NCBI GenBank assembly: GCA_039881145.1
Contig: JAYKKI010000003.1
Coordinates: forward strand, 7,585,501-7,649,500
Source of the DNA: Druceiella hillmani
Lineage: Eukaryota; Arthropoda; Insecta; Lepidoptera; Hepialidae
Direction: 5' to 3'
Length of the DNA: 64,000 nucleotides
The position numbers and the translations under genes were made by a program. Under the pieces are notes generated by a model. The model was not told the DNA's origin. It saw nothing but the letters and a program-made list of their open reading frames with translations, and searched no databases. Positions 50,451-62,166 of the stretch are shown here, in pieces (position 1 is the stretch's first letter; each line of letters opens with the position of its first letter).

Positions 50451-50893
50451 ATTAGGCCATGCTGGGCCGGGATACTAGGCCGGGCAGTTAGGACAGGCTG
50501 AGTGACTGGACTGTTGATAGACCGGTTTGCTAGACCGAGCTGCTAGACCGATCTGCTAATCCGGTCTACAGGACCAGACTGCTAAGTCAAGCTGCTGTTA
50601 GATCTGGTTACTAGGCTGGGTTTTTATGCCGGTTGTAAAGCCGTGCTGCTAGGCTAGACTGCTGATATGCCGGACTACTAGGCTGGGCTGCTGGGCTGGG
50701 TTGTTAGGCCAGATTGCTACACGGAGCTGCTAGGCACACAGCTAGGTCGGGCTGCTAGGCTGCTAGGCGGGGCTCCTTTCGGGCTGTTAGGCTAGATTGT
50801 GGCTTCAGCATGCTGCTGGGCTTGGATGCTAGGTCGGGCTACTAGGCTGGGTTGCTAGGCCGGGCTGCTAGGCTAGGCGGCTTCTAGGCCTGG
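50451..50893 (+). repeat. Degenerate 13-bp GC-rich minisatellite
   Basis: About 30 variant copies of a 13-base unit near TGCTAGGCCGGGC (for example TGCTAGACCGATC, TACTAGGCTGGGC, TGCTAGGTCGGGC), with occasional 10- to 16-base units. Because 13 is not a multiple of three and stops occur, it is not a protein repeat. It stands out sharply as a GC island in AT-rich DNA. Confidence 0.85.
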
Positions 50894-51407
50894 CGGATGA
50901 AAAAGAAATATGAATTATTACCTCTTATTTTATTTTAAATAAAACATTTCGCGCTCTTTATTCCATACTTGATTTTATAGTTTTTTAGGTTGCCATATCT
51001 AAAAAAGGAAAAAAAACGGAAACCTAAAAAAATCACTTGCATATACATTCCGAAACACGTCCGCCACAGCGTTTTTTTTTGCAATAAATTGCCTTAAGTA
51101 TGTGAAGTACATTAACTCAAATGTTAATTTCTCATAAGGTCTTTTTTTTTAATGTTATATATCATATGTGATATCGTCTGAAAAGTCTAGTCATAATTTT
51201 GAGTACTTGATATTAAAAACCATGCTGAAAAATATACAAAAAACGAGAGACTCATAATCTGAAATTAAATAATCTTAAACCAAAATTATAGCAATAAGAG
51301 AATTTCTGGAAATTTACGTAATATTCAAAGAAAATGTTAGTGATAATCCTTGTTCATATACTTTTCCAAAACTTTACGGTCCTTACACCTATAAGAGATA
51401 CGTTTTA

Positions 51408-51410
<3 letters not shown>

Positions 51411-51455
<45 letters not shown>
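51411..51455. repeat. (TA)n microsatellite
   Basis: Pure TA run of about 44 bases. Confidence 0.95.
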
Positions 51456-51458
<3 letters not shown>

Positions 51459-51830
51459 GAAAAATATTATTAAATATACAAAGTTTAATATAAATAATAC
51501 AAACATTTGAATGTTTAAAAATCATCATTGCCCTCTTCATTTCCAAAGTCCGCAAAATCACCTTACTTCCGTCTTACGCACCTGTAAATACAACTCTTGA
51601 AGGAGAAAATTTTGAATCTTATGGTGCTCTTATGTTAAGGGCATACGTAAACAGGATGTGTTCATTGTTACGAGAGATCTATATACTGATGAAATTAGTA
51701 ATCTTTTGGGCTATTAATAATACATTCGATGCATGGTGAATACTACAATATTTCTCAAATTATGAAATATATCTTCTAAAGTAATGAAATGAAGGAAATA
51801 AAATACATTTTAAAAACTGACCTGAAAAAA

Positions 51831-51931
51831 GCAGGTACTAAAGAGTAAAAAATAATTAATTCAAAATAGGTACCTACTTATTCACAAAAAATTACTAACT
51901 TATATTTGTAGTCGGTACCGGCACTATTGAC
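51831..51931 (+). repeat. Inverted-repeat arm, left
   Basis: Begins GCAGGTACTAAAGAGTAAAA and ends in GTCGGTACCGGCAC. It pairs, imperfectly, with 52329-52427 in reverse complement, the best block being GTAAAAAATAATTAA. The pair encloses the foldback element. Confidence 0.7.
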
Positions 51932-52069
51932 GAACGTAAACAAATTTATAATGTAATTTAATTACAATGTTAATTTAAAACCTCACTTCTAATGTAATTT
52001 CAAAAAGAAATAGATTCACAATTAAAAGTAGTTGAAGTAGTATTATTTCTACTTTCTTTAATTTCTTTA

Positions 52070-52107
52070 CCACGATCTAGGTTTCGTTGTATTACATCTT
52101 CAGGTGG
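52070..52107 (-). ncRNA. Degenerate hammerhead motif, second arm
   Basis: Minus strand: CCAC, CUGAAGA, then a shortened stem II (UGUAAUACAAC, three bases missing), GAAACCUAG, AUC in place of GUC, GUGG. The stem I pair and core sequences persist, but the stem II 5' strand and one stem III pair are lost, so self-cleavage is unlikely. Confidence 0.5.
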
Positions 52108-52130
52108 GATATTAGATCTTTGCTAATATC

Positions 52131-52171
52131 CCACCTGAAGATGTTGTAATGCAACGAAACCTAGGTCGTGG
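52131..52171 (+). ncRNA. Hammerhead ribozyme motif, minimalist Penelope type
   Basis: CCAC (52131-52134) pairs with GTGG (52168-52171) as stem I. Core CTGAAGA is 52135-52141. Stem II is GTTG/CAAC (52143-52146 with 52152-52155, extended by a T-G pair). GAAA is 52156-52159. Stem III is ACC/GGT around TA (52159-52166), and the cleavage triplet GTC ends at 52167. CCTAGG in stem III is self-complementary, so two transcripts could pair through it, as proposed for dimeric Penelope hammerheads. One unpaired T (52142) precedes stem II. Activity cannot be judged from sequence. Confidence 0.65.
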
Positions 52172-52328
52172 TAAAGAAATTAAAGAAAATAGAAATAATA
52201 CTACATCACGTAGTTTCATTTAATTGTGAATAATGAATTTCTACAAAATTAAGGCCAAATATATTTATTATAAGAAATAGATTCATAAAGGGCATATTTA
52301 TAATACAAAATTTTACATTTCCTTAAGT

Positions 52329-52427
52329 CGATCAGCGGTGCTGGCACCAACTTCAAAAATAAGGTACCTAGTTATTTATTGCAAATACTTATTTTGAGTT
52401 AATTATTTTTTACCTTTTAGTACCTGC
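52329..52427 (-). repeat. Inverted-repeat arm, right
   Basis: Reverse-complement partner of 51831-51931. On the minus strand it reads GCAGGTACTAAAAGGTAAAA and ends near GTTGGTGCCAGCACC. Confidence 0.7.
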
Positions 52428-52585
52428 TTCTTCGTACTACCTTTGGAGTACCCTTTTTAATCGATTCTTTAAAAGATACTTTATTCTAGAATTTTTTTTT
52501 AATTATTAATGTTAAACTCGCACTATAAATAATATTCAACTATTATATTCTTGGAATATTATATAATTATTGAGCTAATATATAT

Positions 52586-52651
<66 letters not shown>
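52586..52651. repeat. (CA)n(TA)n compound microsatellite
   Basis: About six CA units pass into a TA run of over 50 bases. Confidence 0.95.
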
Positions 52652-52654
<3 letters not shown>

Positions 52655-52724
52655 CCTCTTTGTATAAAGTTGGTTATCAACAACACAGAAGCAAAGCGAT
52701 AATATTTATAATAGCCACCAGTAA

Positions 52725-53715
52725 TTAGCTGTTATCCGTTGAGGTGTTCCGTTCTCCATATCCGAAGTTCAATATCAGATTTTACAAAGTAACAACTACC
52801 AATTGAGGAGTTCCGTTCTCAATTAAATTTAAAATCAGGTTGTAGAAAGTAACAACTAAAGTAACAACTAACCCGTAGCAAATACATTGATTCACAATTG
52901 ACGTATTACCACCCGTTAATAAGTTCCAGAATCCAACTTCAGACCAGCATTCATGTTCAGACCGTGACCTGCTTGATGGTATAACTAATTTCCAAATTAA
53001 AAACTGTGAGTAGGAAATATCTTCAATTAAGGTCGATTTACTAGCATCCTATAAAGAAATCCATTGTTTATCTTCATAACGCTTCATCAGACTCTAACCT
53101 GGTTGATGGTGTAGTTATTTTGCAAAGATAAAGTAAAAGCTACCAGTAGCTCTATAGGATGCTACTGGTAGCTATCTTGAATCATGTTTAATTTACTATT
53201 TTCCGCTCAGGAGCTTCATTTTTTATCTCCAGAACTCATCATCAGACTCTGACATGGTCGATGACGTAGTTATTTTGCAAAGTGACTAGTACTAGTAGTA
53301 AATATCTTTAATCACGGTTGATTTACAAACATCCGTTAAGGAGCTCCATTGTTCATCTCCAGAACTTATCATTACACCCTGATTCGTTAAGAAGTTTCAT
53401 TGTTTGTTTCCATAATTCATCATCAGACCTTGACTTGGTCGAAGGTATAGTTATTTTGCAAAGTAACAACTACCCATAGCAAATAGTTTAAATCATAGTC
53501 GATTTACTGCTATTCGTTAAGTAGTGCTGCCGTTTATTTCTGGACCTTATCATCTGATCGTCATCGTATTTATATGGGACCACCCTAAAATATTTCTCTC
53601 TCTTTCAAATAAAAAATGAATCATCGAAATCGGTTCACTCTGTCAATGATCGCTGAACTTATATGAAAAAAAGATTTCGGCGAATTGAGAACCTCCTCCT
53701 TTTTTAAAATCGGTT
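52725..53715 (+). repeat. Degenerate tandem repeat, 155-180 bp period, Lepidoptera-like end
   Basis: The phrase GTAGTTATTTTGCAAAG (with variants) recurs at about 53111, 53266 and 53445, each preceded by a CATCATCAGAC...TGGTCGATG block and followed by a TTTACT...CGTTAAG block. More diverged units lie upstream to 52741. The block ends in CGGCGAATTGAGAACCTCC and a CGGTTAAAAATT segment, a wording I remember from repeats common in moth and butterfly genomes. A 13-bp hairpin (53138-53150 with 53161-53173) lies inside one unit. Confidence 0.65.
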
Positions 53716-54930
53716 AAAAATTAAAGAAAGAGTTTGTTTTTCCAAAATAATATTATGTTGGGGCGTTGTTACACTTTAAAATGAAAATAGTTTAAATGTC
53801 CTTGTAGAAAAAAATTATAATATAATAAGCGACAAGACATTACAATTTAATAATTTGTTATAAAATTTCTTAGAACAAAACGCTTAGTTTTAATTTGTAA
53901 TTGTCAGTTTTTTTTTCTATTTAACCGATGCAATTGTGGTTAAGGTGAAGACAGGAACTAATGGCAACCAAACCTCTATATAACATGCAATAAACTTACT
54001 TAAATGTAGACAAATTTAAAAATAATAGATATTTATTCAATAGTTCAACACATCTTTGCTGCGGACGAAATGAAATGAAAAACAATTGGATTACATTAAT
54101 TGTTAATCCTAATATCGTGGTGAATATATGACAGGTGTAAGATGGTTACTATAATAAAATTTAAATAACCAACCCTCATTTTTAAATAAACTAAAACCGT
54201 TGTATCATAATTGACTCGTTGATACAAAGCGCAAATATTTGTCCGTAATAACGATGGCCTCTACAATTCGGTTTCTACAATTTCCTTTTACCTAAGAAAG
54301 CTACAAGTTTTGACTCTCGTGATTTTATTTGATCGGAATTTTCACGTGAATTGTAGACACTTTTGGGAAAAATAAAAGCTGGTCAATTTGTCGGTTTGTT
54401 ATATCTAGACAAAAAGAAATAGTAAATGAGGAACCAAATAATATGAGAAAGATAAAATATATGTATTTTCAAAAAATGTAGATGCTTAAATTAGAGTTAT
54501 ACAATATCTTAGTTTACTTTATCTTTTTTTCGTGTTGTGTTAAAGATTAAGAAACTTAAGAAAGAAGTGTTGAAATTGATTATTAAATTTGTGAATGTCA
54601 TTAAATAGAAAACAAAAATATTAAAGAAGTTAACCTAGGATTCTAAAAAGTGCGAAAACAATAGACGAGAAAACTTGTATTTTAGAATTCACACAATTCT
54701 CACAAAATATACTTCCGGAGTGCTTGAAGTATGTTACTCGTACTTTGAAGTTGATATTTGTCAAATAAAAGAAAATATTTGTCAGATAAAAGAAAAGTTA
54801 TTTTTCTTTATTTTTTAGTATACCTTATATCATTTCAACGCACCTATCTCTTAATAATAAAACTTCGTAATGACAGATTACCAAATAATGTACATGTGTT
54901 GAAATAGACTAACCGTCCAAAGCATGGAGT

Positions 54931-55545
54931 AGCGGGAGACATTGACAAAGCTTTTAGGTAAATTCTTAATTATTTTAAATTAACATATTCAAAATGTAAT
55001 TAATATTTGTAATAAAAGTAAAAATGGTGAGAAAATCACGTGAAATACAATTGAAAATGATACCCATGTATTCAAATTTAATTCTCATCCAACTTACCAG
55101 CCCGGTTTTGAAATATTAAATATGTAAACAGTAAAAAGCGGGATATATTGGAGTTTCTATAGATCAATATATAATTTTTCGACTGTTACATATTCAAAAT
55201 TTAAAAAAATTCTGATAAGAAAAAAGATGGTAAAAAAATAACATGAAATATAATTGAAAGTGGCAACTACGTATTCAAATTCAAACCTTGCCGGCCAACA
55301 GGGCCCAGCTTTGAAAGAAGAAGTATTTAAACAATAAGAAGCGGGACACATTAATAGAGCTTTTTAGATTAATATATAATTATTCTACTGTTAAATATTC
55401 AACATTAAAATAAAATATCTGATGAAATAAAAATGGTAAGAAAACCATATGAAATATAATTGAAAGTGGCACCTATGCATTAAGATTCAAATTTTACTCA
55501 GTCAATCGACCCGGCTTTGAAATCATTGGGAGACTAGATGGTTCT
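54931..55545 (+). repeat. Tandem array of about 205-bp units
   Basis: Three units plus a partial one: AGCGGGAGAC at 54931, AGCGGGATAT at 55137, AGCGGGACAC at 55340 and ATTGGGAGAC at about 55525. Each unit also has CATATTCAA-like, GAAATAYAATTGAAA and CCSGGCTTTGAAA blocks. Spacings are 206, 203 and about 185. Confidence 0.8.
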
Positions 55546-55640
55546 GTCCGAATTCCAAAGATGAAACCACTAGAAAATTTGTCTCCACTAATTTTGAGCG
55601 CATGCAGAATATTTGACCCAACTTCGACTATTTTGCGTCG

Positions 55641-55877
55641 CAATTTCTTACAATTAAATTACATAGATTCACACTTAGAGACAGCCAGGCCTGTACTTAC
55701 CGTTAAGAGACGGAGACCACGGAACACATTTTATTTAACTGCGGAGAGCACGACGATATGCGACGAATTTTATTGGAGAGAATGCGCTGCAAAAGTTGAG
55801 TAGAAGCATACGGTTTTTTAAAACGTGGCTCCTTTATTCATCGTGACTTGATTAAAAGAAGACCGAGCTTTGAGTAA
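55641..55877 (+). pseudogene. R1-like retrotransposon C-terminal relic
   Basis: A frame reads LHRFTLRDSQACTYR, a stop where a cysteine-containing turn is expected, ETETTEHILFNCGEHDDMRR, ILLERMRCKS, stop, then VEAYGFLKRGSFIHRDLIKR. The LHRFGLxDSPxCxxCGxxETxEHxLFxC pattern is the zinc-like C-terminus of R1-clade reverse transcriptases. HILFNCGEHDD also resembles HILFQCNEHDD in the minus-strand relic at 36.4 kb, so both may come from the same or related families. The 80-codon frame at 55561-55803 in another frame is a shadow of this one. Upstream RT motifs are absent. Confidence 0.65.
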
Positions 55878-57302
55878 TTTAGAACGTTAGTTAAAACCGT
55901 TCTTGAAATGGCGCTAAGTGACTCTTTGCATCGGGACATTCTCTAACCCCGTTGGGTGAAAGCGTTTGATGGTAGACACGGGAAACTATTAGGAAACCTT
56001 CGGAGGTCTCTTTTTTGTATGAGGGGGATTGTTACAGGTTTCTGAGATAATTCGAGAGGAAAGGAGGGTACTTACTTACTTTCGAAAGTCATTGCGCATT
56101 TGTTTGTTACAAGGTGGGTCGTCACAGACTTCTGAAGGAGCTCTGAGACAACCCGGTGTCTATGGAATAATGTGCATATTTTCTTATATGCATATTTTTT
56201 GCAAATTTAAAAATAAATAGAAATTGATTTTAAAACGAAAACTATCTTTAGTAATAAGATCCAAGTTATTTTTTAAACAATATAGATTTCATTATCAACA
56301 TTTCTAATTCTTTTCTGCTTTTTCTCAAAAAATCAGATGAAACAATTTACTCGTGTATATATTTTCAGGAATTTAAAAAAAAACTAAATGCCTTTGTATT
56401 CTTGAACCCGTACTTTGTAAAATTTTTACTTAATCCAACACGACTCGATACAATGAACTCTAAAAATACTTTTTTTCTATCAACCACAAATTTTTCCTAA
56501 TTTTACTTTTTATACATAACTTCTATAATTTGTCCACTAATGTCTACAAATTAAAACATAAAGGTTGTTTTATAATAGTCCGTTTTCCTAGTTTTGTTAC
56601 GGATTATAATAAATTGGAATCAAATATTAAAAAATACGCCACGGTAAGAGACAGAAATGCTATGGAAATACGTGAAATAAGTAAGTGTGAATCTTTGTAG
56701 TTGGAACACTCAACACACGAGTCATATTTATGAGTTACAGAAAAAAATATATTACATAATAAAAGCGTGCATTTAAATCAACTTATAAGTAAAAAACTAT
56801 TAAGATTTCGTCTTTCATTAGTGAAAATAAATTATGTAAAGTTTAAATAAATGTACAAAATCCAAGGAAATTTTAATTTAACAGCATATAATATTAACAG
56901 TAAAAATGGATATATTCCTCAGATTAATAAGGGATTATTATGAATTTTATACAAACAGGATACGTTGATAAAAATATGAAAATCACTTCCTTATTCCATA
57001 CAAATCATAATTTTGCAAAAAAATGCTATCATTAGATTAGGACTTTTTTAATTTAGAAATTTCTATAGTTTTAAAGCTATATGTATGAAACTTTGCAAGT
57101 ATATACTTCAGGTAAATATTTGCCTTAACAGCAAACTATTTTTTCCTTACTTCTTAAGGCATTCACTTTTTATTAAGTAGAGAAAATAGAAAAAAAAGTT
57201 TGCATACTCCAGCGCGTGAAATATTGTTAGAAAGATCTTTTAAAAGGAATTAAATTCTATTTACCACTTTTCATTTTTGAATACCGTTTAGGCAATAATA
57301 AG
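55878..57302. other. Stretch after the R1-like tail
   Basis: 55880-56170 is less AT-rich than average and may be 3' untranslated sequence of the R1-like element. The rest is AT-rich with nothing recognised. Confidence 0.35.
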
Positions 57303-57413
57303 CATTGAATTCGTTTACTCCGTTCCCAGTTCCAAACAAACCTATGAAAGAATGGAAAAAAATCCAGAAAATAGGATTCAATGAGGACTTCCAAAAGAAA
57401 TTCGCATGAACCG
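57303..57413 (+). other. Coding-like patch, unassigned
   Basis: About 36 open codons to a TGA: NSFTPFPVPNKPMKEWKK, then IQKIGFNEDFQKKFA. Protein-like composition, no start codon, no splice signals I would trust, no recognised family. Confidence 0.12.
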
Positions 57414-59329
57414 ACTGTCTATTGTAATATTAATTCAACGAATATATACTTTTAGGGCACGCATGAGCTTGACATGATAATTAAAAAAAAACATGTATAC
57501 TTCGGTATTTGTGAAATGCCTCCGAAACTAATTTATGCGTAGTCCAAAGCACCTTTGACCATTTTTTTAGTTTTAATTTCAAATCATCGTAACATAAAAG
57601 TTTAAGGTTTTATGTTACACATAAAAAAAGTTCAATTTCTAAGATCATATGTAAGCCTGTATGTATTGATAACACATTTATGTATACGTTCGTCTAAATA
57701 TCAAAATAACGTTAATAGACCATAATACTTTTATATGTTTGATAAAGATTTAGTATTCTCTATACACTTATATAATATTGAAGACGCTGATGCCGGTCCT
57801 TTGTATGTCTCGACGTTCACTTTTCATGTCTATGCAATTGCATTTCTTTTTTTGGCAACTAATCGAATGAAAATTATATTAATGTTCAATTAAATCTTTT
57901 TATTGTAAATTTTCACAGAAATGTTTTTTCATGATCCACTGCAATTGAAACTTACATTAAGAAATGGCAAAGAGAATATTGCCATACCCTTATTTAACAC
58001 ATCGGCTTTCTGAATTCAAAACATCTTCAATATTTATAAAACTTCATATCCATTGCAAATTAAAAGAACTGTGCATAAAAAGTTAAAGTAATAAATGGCA
58101 CATAATTTTTATGCCTTAAAATACCCTATGAAACTCCCGACCTTCAAGATATGACATTTTTATTTGTGAAATTAAAAGTATAGTATCAGTCATAATTTAC
58201 TTACTATTACTATATAAATTAATTCCACCTAGAATGTTACTGGTCTACAATAAAAGAATCAAGCTTTCTGAATTACAGTTTTACGCAGTATCATATGCAA
58301 TTTAATGTTTTGCTTGCTGATACCTAAATATTTACCATACACAATATGTTGAAATAAAATCTCAAAACCGGGTATTATTTATGTGAATAACACGTCCATG
58401 TTACATAATAATTTACTTTTCTTGTTCAACCCATGTAAGAGAAATTTAAATCTTTTTCATTTTTAAAAAAAGTTAAACAATAAAAGGATATTCATAACAA
58501 ATCATCATAGTTGATGAAATAAGGCATCGACATACTGTACGGTACCAAGAACATCTGCGCCCTCGAATAAGCAATCAAATTATCCAAATCGGCTATTTGA
58601 TTTACTGTAGTTCTTGTTTCAATTTCGGAGAATGAGTTGAAGCCGAAAAAAATTGGAGTAAAGATTCTGGGAAACGCCTGAAACTAAATAGTATCGTATA
58701 CTAAATTACTAGATAATTGGAGTATTTGAAAAACTTTGTATTTTTTGATACTATTAAGAATGTTAATGAAAATTTGGTTATTTATTAAAAAGACTCAAAT
58801 AATTTATTTCCGTATGAACCTATTAAAATAAATCTATTAAAAATATATTACGATAAAGTTAAAAAAAATTTTTTTTACCCTTTTGAACAATGTGAATACT
58901 TTAAAGACAGATGAACGTTGCAGAATAATGCGCGCTCTAGGCAGATGAAATAAACTGTGATACCGTCTTCTAATGTAAATAGCCAGAACCATGAAATGTA
59001 GTAGACACTCAAGAACGAGAGTTTATCAACGTAAGATTTAATCATTTAAAAAAAATGCACGGTAAATAGCAATTCCGCCGGAGTTAAAAAGAATTAAATT
59101 CGACGACCTTCGTTATAAGCGTGAAGGGACTAAATGATGATAATATATATTGTAATATAAAACCTTATTAACACTTTTAATATTTTCTTACTTAAAGCAG
59201 ATTTGTTTAATAACTGAAGACCAAAGATACGACACCTGATGACATGAAAATCATGGAAATGATTTGTAATAATCTATTACCTTCTTACTTTCAATAATTA
59301 ACTATAAAATATCAGACGATTTTCCGCAA
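57414..59329. other. AT-rich stretch
   Basis: No genes or repeats recognised. Confidence 0.4.
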
Positions 59330-60300
59330 TTATATCGATATCCTGCAGGGATGAAAGTTCTCCTAGAGTAGTTCCATCGGTGTTATATATCCGAAAAAAA
59401 TTATTCCATATGGAATAATGTATAATCGGGATTCAAAATTTCTACACTGGACGTTTTATTTACAATCCTGAATACAGCGGCCGAAAATTTTCAATAGAGT
59501 GGAAGGGAATTTTGCTTTCTATAATTTTACTAAGAGAATATCATTGCTGACTCAGTCAAATGCCTCTTTAAAATTAAAATATATCATCCCTGCTTGCTGA
59601 TTTCGATTAACTTTCTAGTCACCTAATCCACAAAATTGGACGTATTGGTAATGGTGGAATGCATTGGATTGAAACCGTGCTGGTAATCACCAACTGGGAT
59701 TGGGTTCGTAAATACATACGGCGACGATGCAGAACGGTTTCATATGTTTTAATAAAAGAAGATAATACTGCAAGAGATTTGTAAGTATTTAAAAACACCT
59801 ACAATTAGATGAAGACAGAAGTCACGGATACTTATTATAAATATTTGTTGATTACATGTGGAAGTAGGTTACTACTAACGACCGTGTTTTGACTGAAGTT
59901 GCTTTATTGCAAATCCAACTCCAGCACATTTGCAACAGTGACGCGCCATCATTAAAAGCGATCTGTACCGTCATTGCAAAGTCAAATGTAGGGGCATTAT
60001 TAAAAAAAGAATAAAAGTTCTCAGAAAAGGCATTCGCAGCGGTCTCACCTGATTACCTTATCCCCTTGCGTGCTAATAATAGTTTTCAACATTCAAAATG
60101 TATGCGTTATGCAAGGCTTCATGTGATACTTCATTTGCTTTATATCCTTTTCGTACCTTCCTTAATGTGTGCTGATAACGTAAATCAGTCTCTGAGTGTT
60201 AAAACAAATATTTGTGCGTCTTCCTTCAAATCAGTCATAATAAGTTTCGATATTAAACCAAACCAATTCATATATTTTTACGTTATCATAGAAAAATAAT
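59330..60300 (-). pseudogene. Decayed non-LTR reverse transcriptase (CR1/Jockey-like)
   Basis: Minus-strand order: GETAANAFSENFYSFFNNAP (about 60050-59990, linker before the RT, family pattern ANxFAxYFSSVF), and YQHGFNPMHSTITNTSNFVD then TRKLIEISKQG (about 59690-59610, pattern QHGFRxxRSTxTNLLxFV). Next is a broken motif A (YFNFKEAFD then VSNDILL, about 59590-59535), and near 59390-59350 DGTTLGELSSLQDIDI, a decayed VPQGSTLGPLLFLLYIND (motif B). Stops and shifts are frequent, and motif C was not found. A perfect 20-bp palindrome (59400-59419) lies inside. The plus-strand 77-codon frame at 60066-60299 overlaps it and is probably a shadow. Confidence 0.6.
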
Positions 60301-61088
60301 TTTTGGAAAAATTTAATGATATTAATACTTTCTAACATCTTTTTTACACTATTCTAATAAATTTGGCGGCTAACTGAAATTAGAATTTGTGGGTTACCAG
60401 TTCCGATTAATTTTGTAAGTCAATTATATACAGTTATGTAGATTAAATAATCACCTGATAGACAATTTATGAAAATCTTTCTTATGGAATTTGTCCATTA
60501 AAAAAAATAAACTTACCTTCTTCATAAAATTTTATAAGTATTTAGTCAATGATTTAAAAGTTTTAACGCAATAACGAAAAAGTAAAACATCACTTCACTT
60601 ATATTTTCAAGTATGGAACCGTAAACGTTGGACGTGGATTGTGAAAGCACTTTACGTTCAAATATAGGACAGAAATCAATGTCTCGTACATTATATTATT
60701 ATACTATGGCTCGAAACTAGTGAGAGGTATTTATATTTTTAAGTGATACTGAAAAAGGATTTTGTGCATTGCAAAAAATACTTTATTATTTCGACGTTTA
60801 TATTAATATAATTTCAAATGTTTAAAAGATTATGAGGTAACGAAAATGATAAAATATATATAAATAATAAAGTACAGTTTATTTTAAACATATCTCGATA
60901 AAAATAATATATGTCTATCTTAATGGAACTTCACTGTGGGACTATTATATAATTGATTCATATGTGTAATTAAAATCTCATCCCTTTTCTTTTATTTAAA
61001 TACAATTATTTATGAAAGTATGCTTGTATAAAGACTCTTGTTCTGCTATGTAAAATAAAAAAAACCTGCCGTGTTCATTATATTAAAT

Positions 61089-61093
<5 letters not shown>
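60301..61093. other. AT-rich stretch
   Basis: Nothing recognised. Confidence 0.4.
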
Positions 61094-62111
<1,018 letters not shown>

Positions 62112-62166
62112 AATGATACGTGCTGTGCAACTGAAAACTTTTTTCAGTTACACAGCACGTATCATT
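62112..62166. repeat. 26-bp near-perfect hairpin, 3-nt loop
   Basis: 62112-62137 pairs with 62141-62166 with a single mismatch around CTT. Confidence 0.9.

Larger units (their letters stand above)
52019..52271 (+). mobile_element. Penelope-type foldback element with target-site duplication
   Basis: About 253 bases flanked by a 14-base direct duplication AAGAAATAGATTCA (52005-52018 and 52272-52285). The interior is a head-to-head inverted repeat of roughly 90-base arms meeting near GATATTAGATCTTTGCTAAT, each arm carrying a hammerhead-like motif (separate entries). The right arm continues into GTTTCATTTAATTGTGAATA and a short AT-rich tail shared with the copy at 14.6 kb. No protein is encoded, so it would depend on an enzyme supplied elsewhere. 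Assignment to Penelope-like elements rests on the ribozyme architecture and on their habit of making inverted terminal-repeat copies. No Penelope RT is in this window. Confidence 0.65.

Noticed and set aside
60066..60299. 77-codon frame whose ATG at 60102 opens a signal-peptide-like stretch (LHVILHLLYILFVPSLMCA)
   Set aside because: It overlaps the minus-strand RT relic, has no known match, and the hydrophobic stretch can arise from T-rich DNA.
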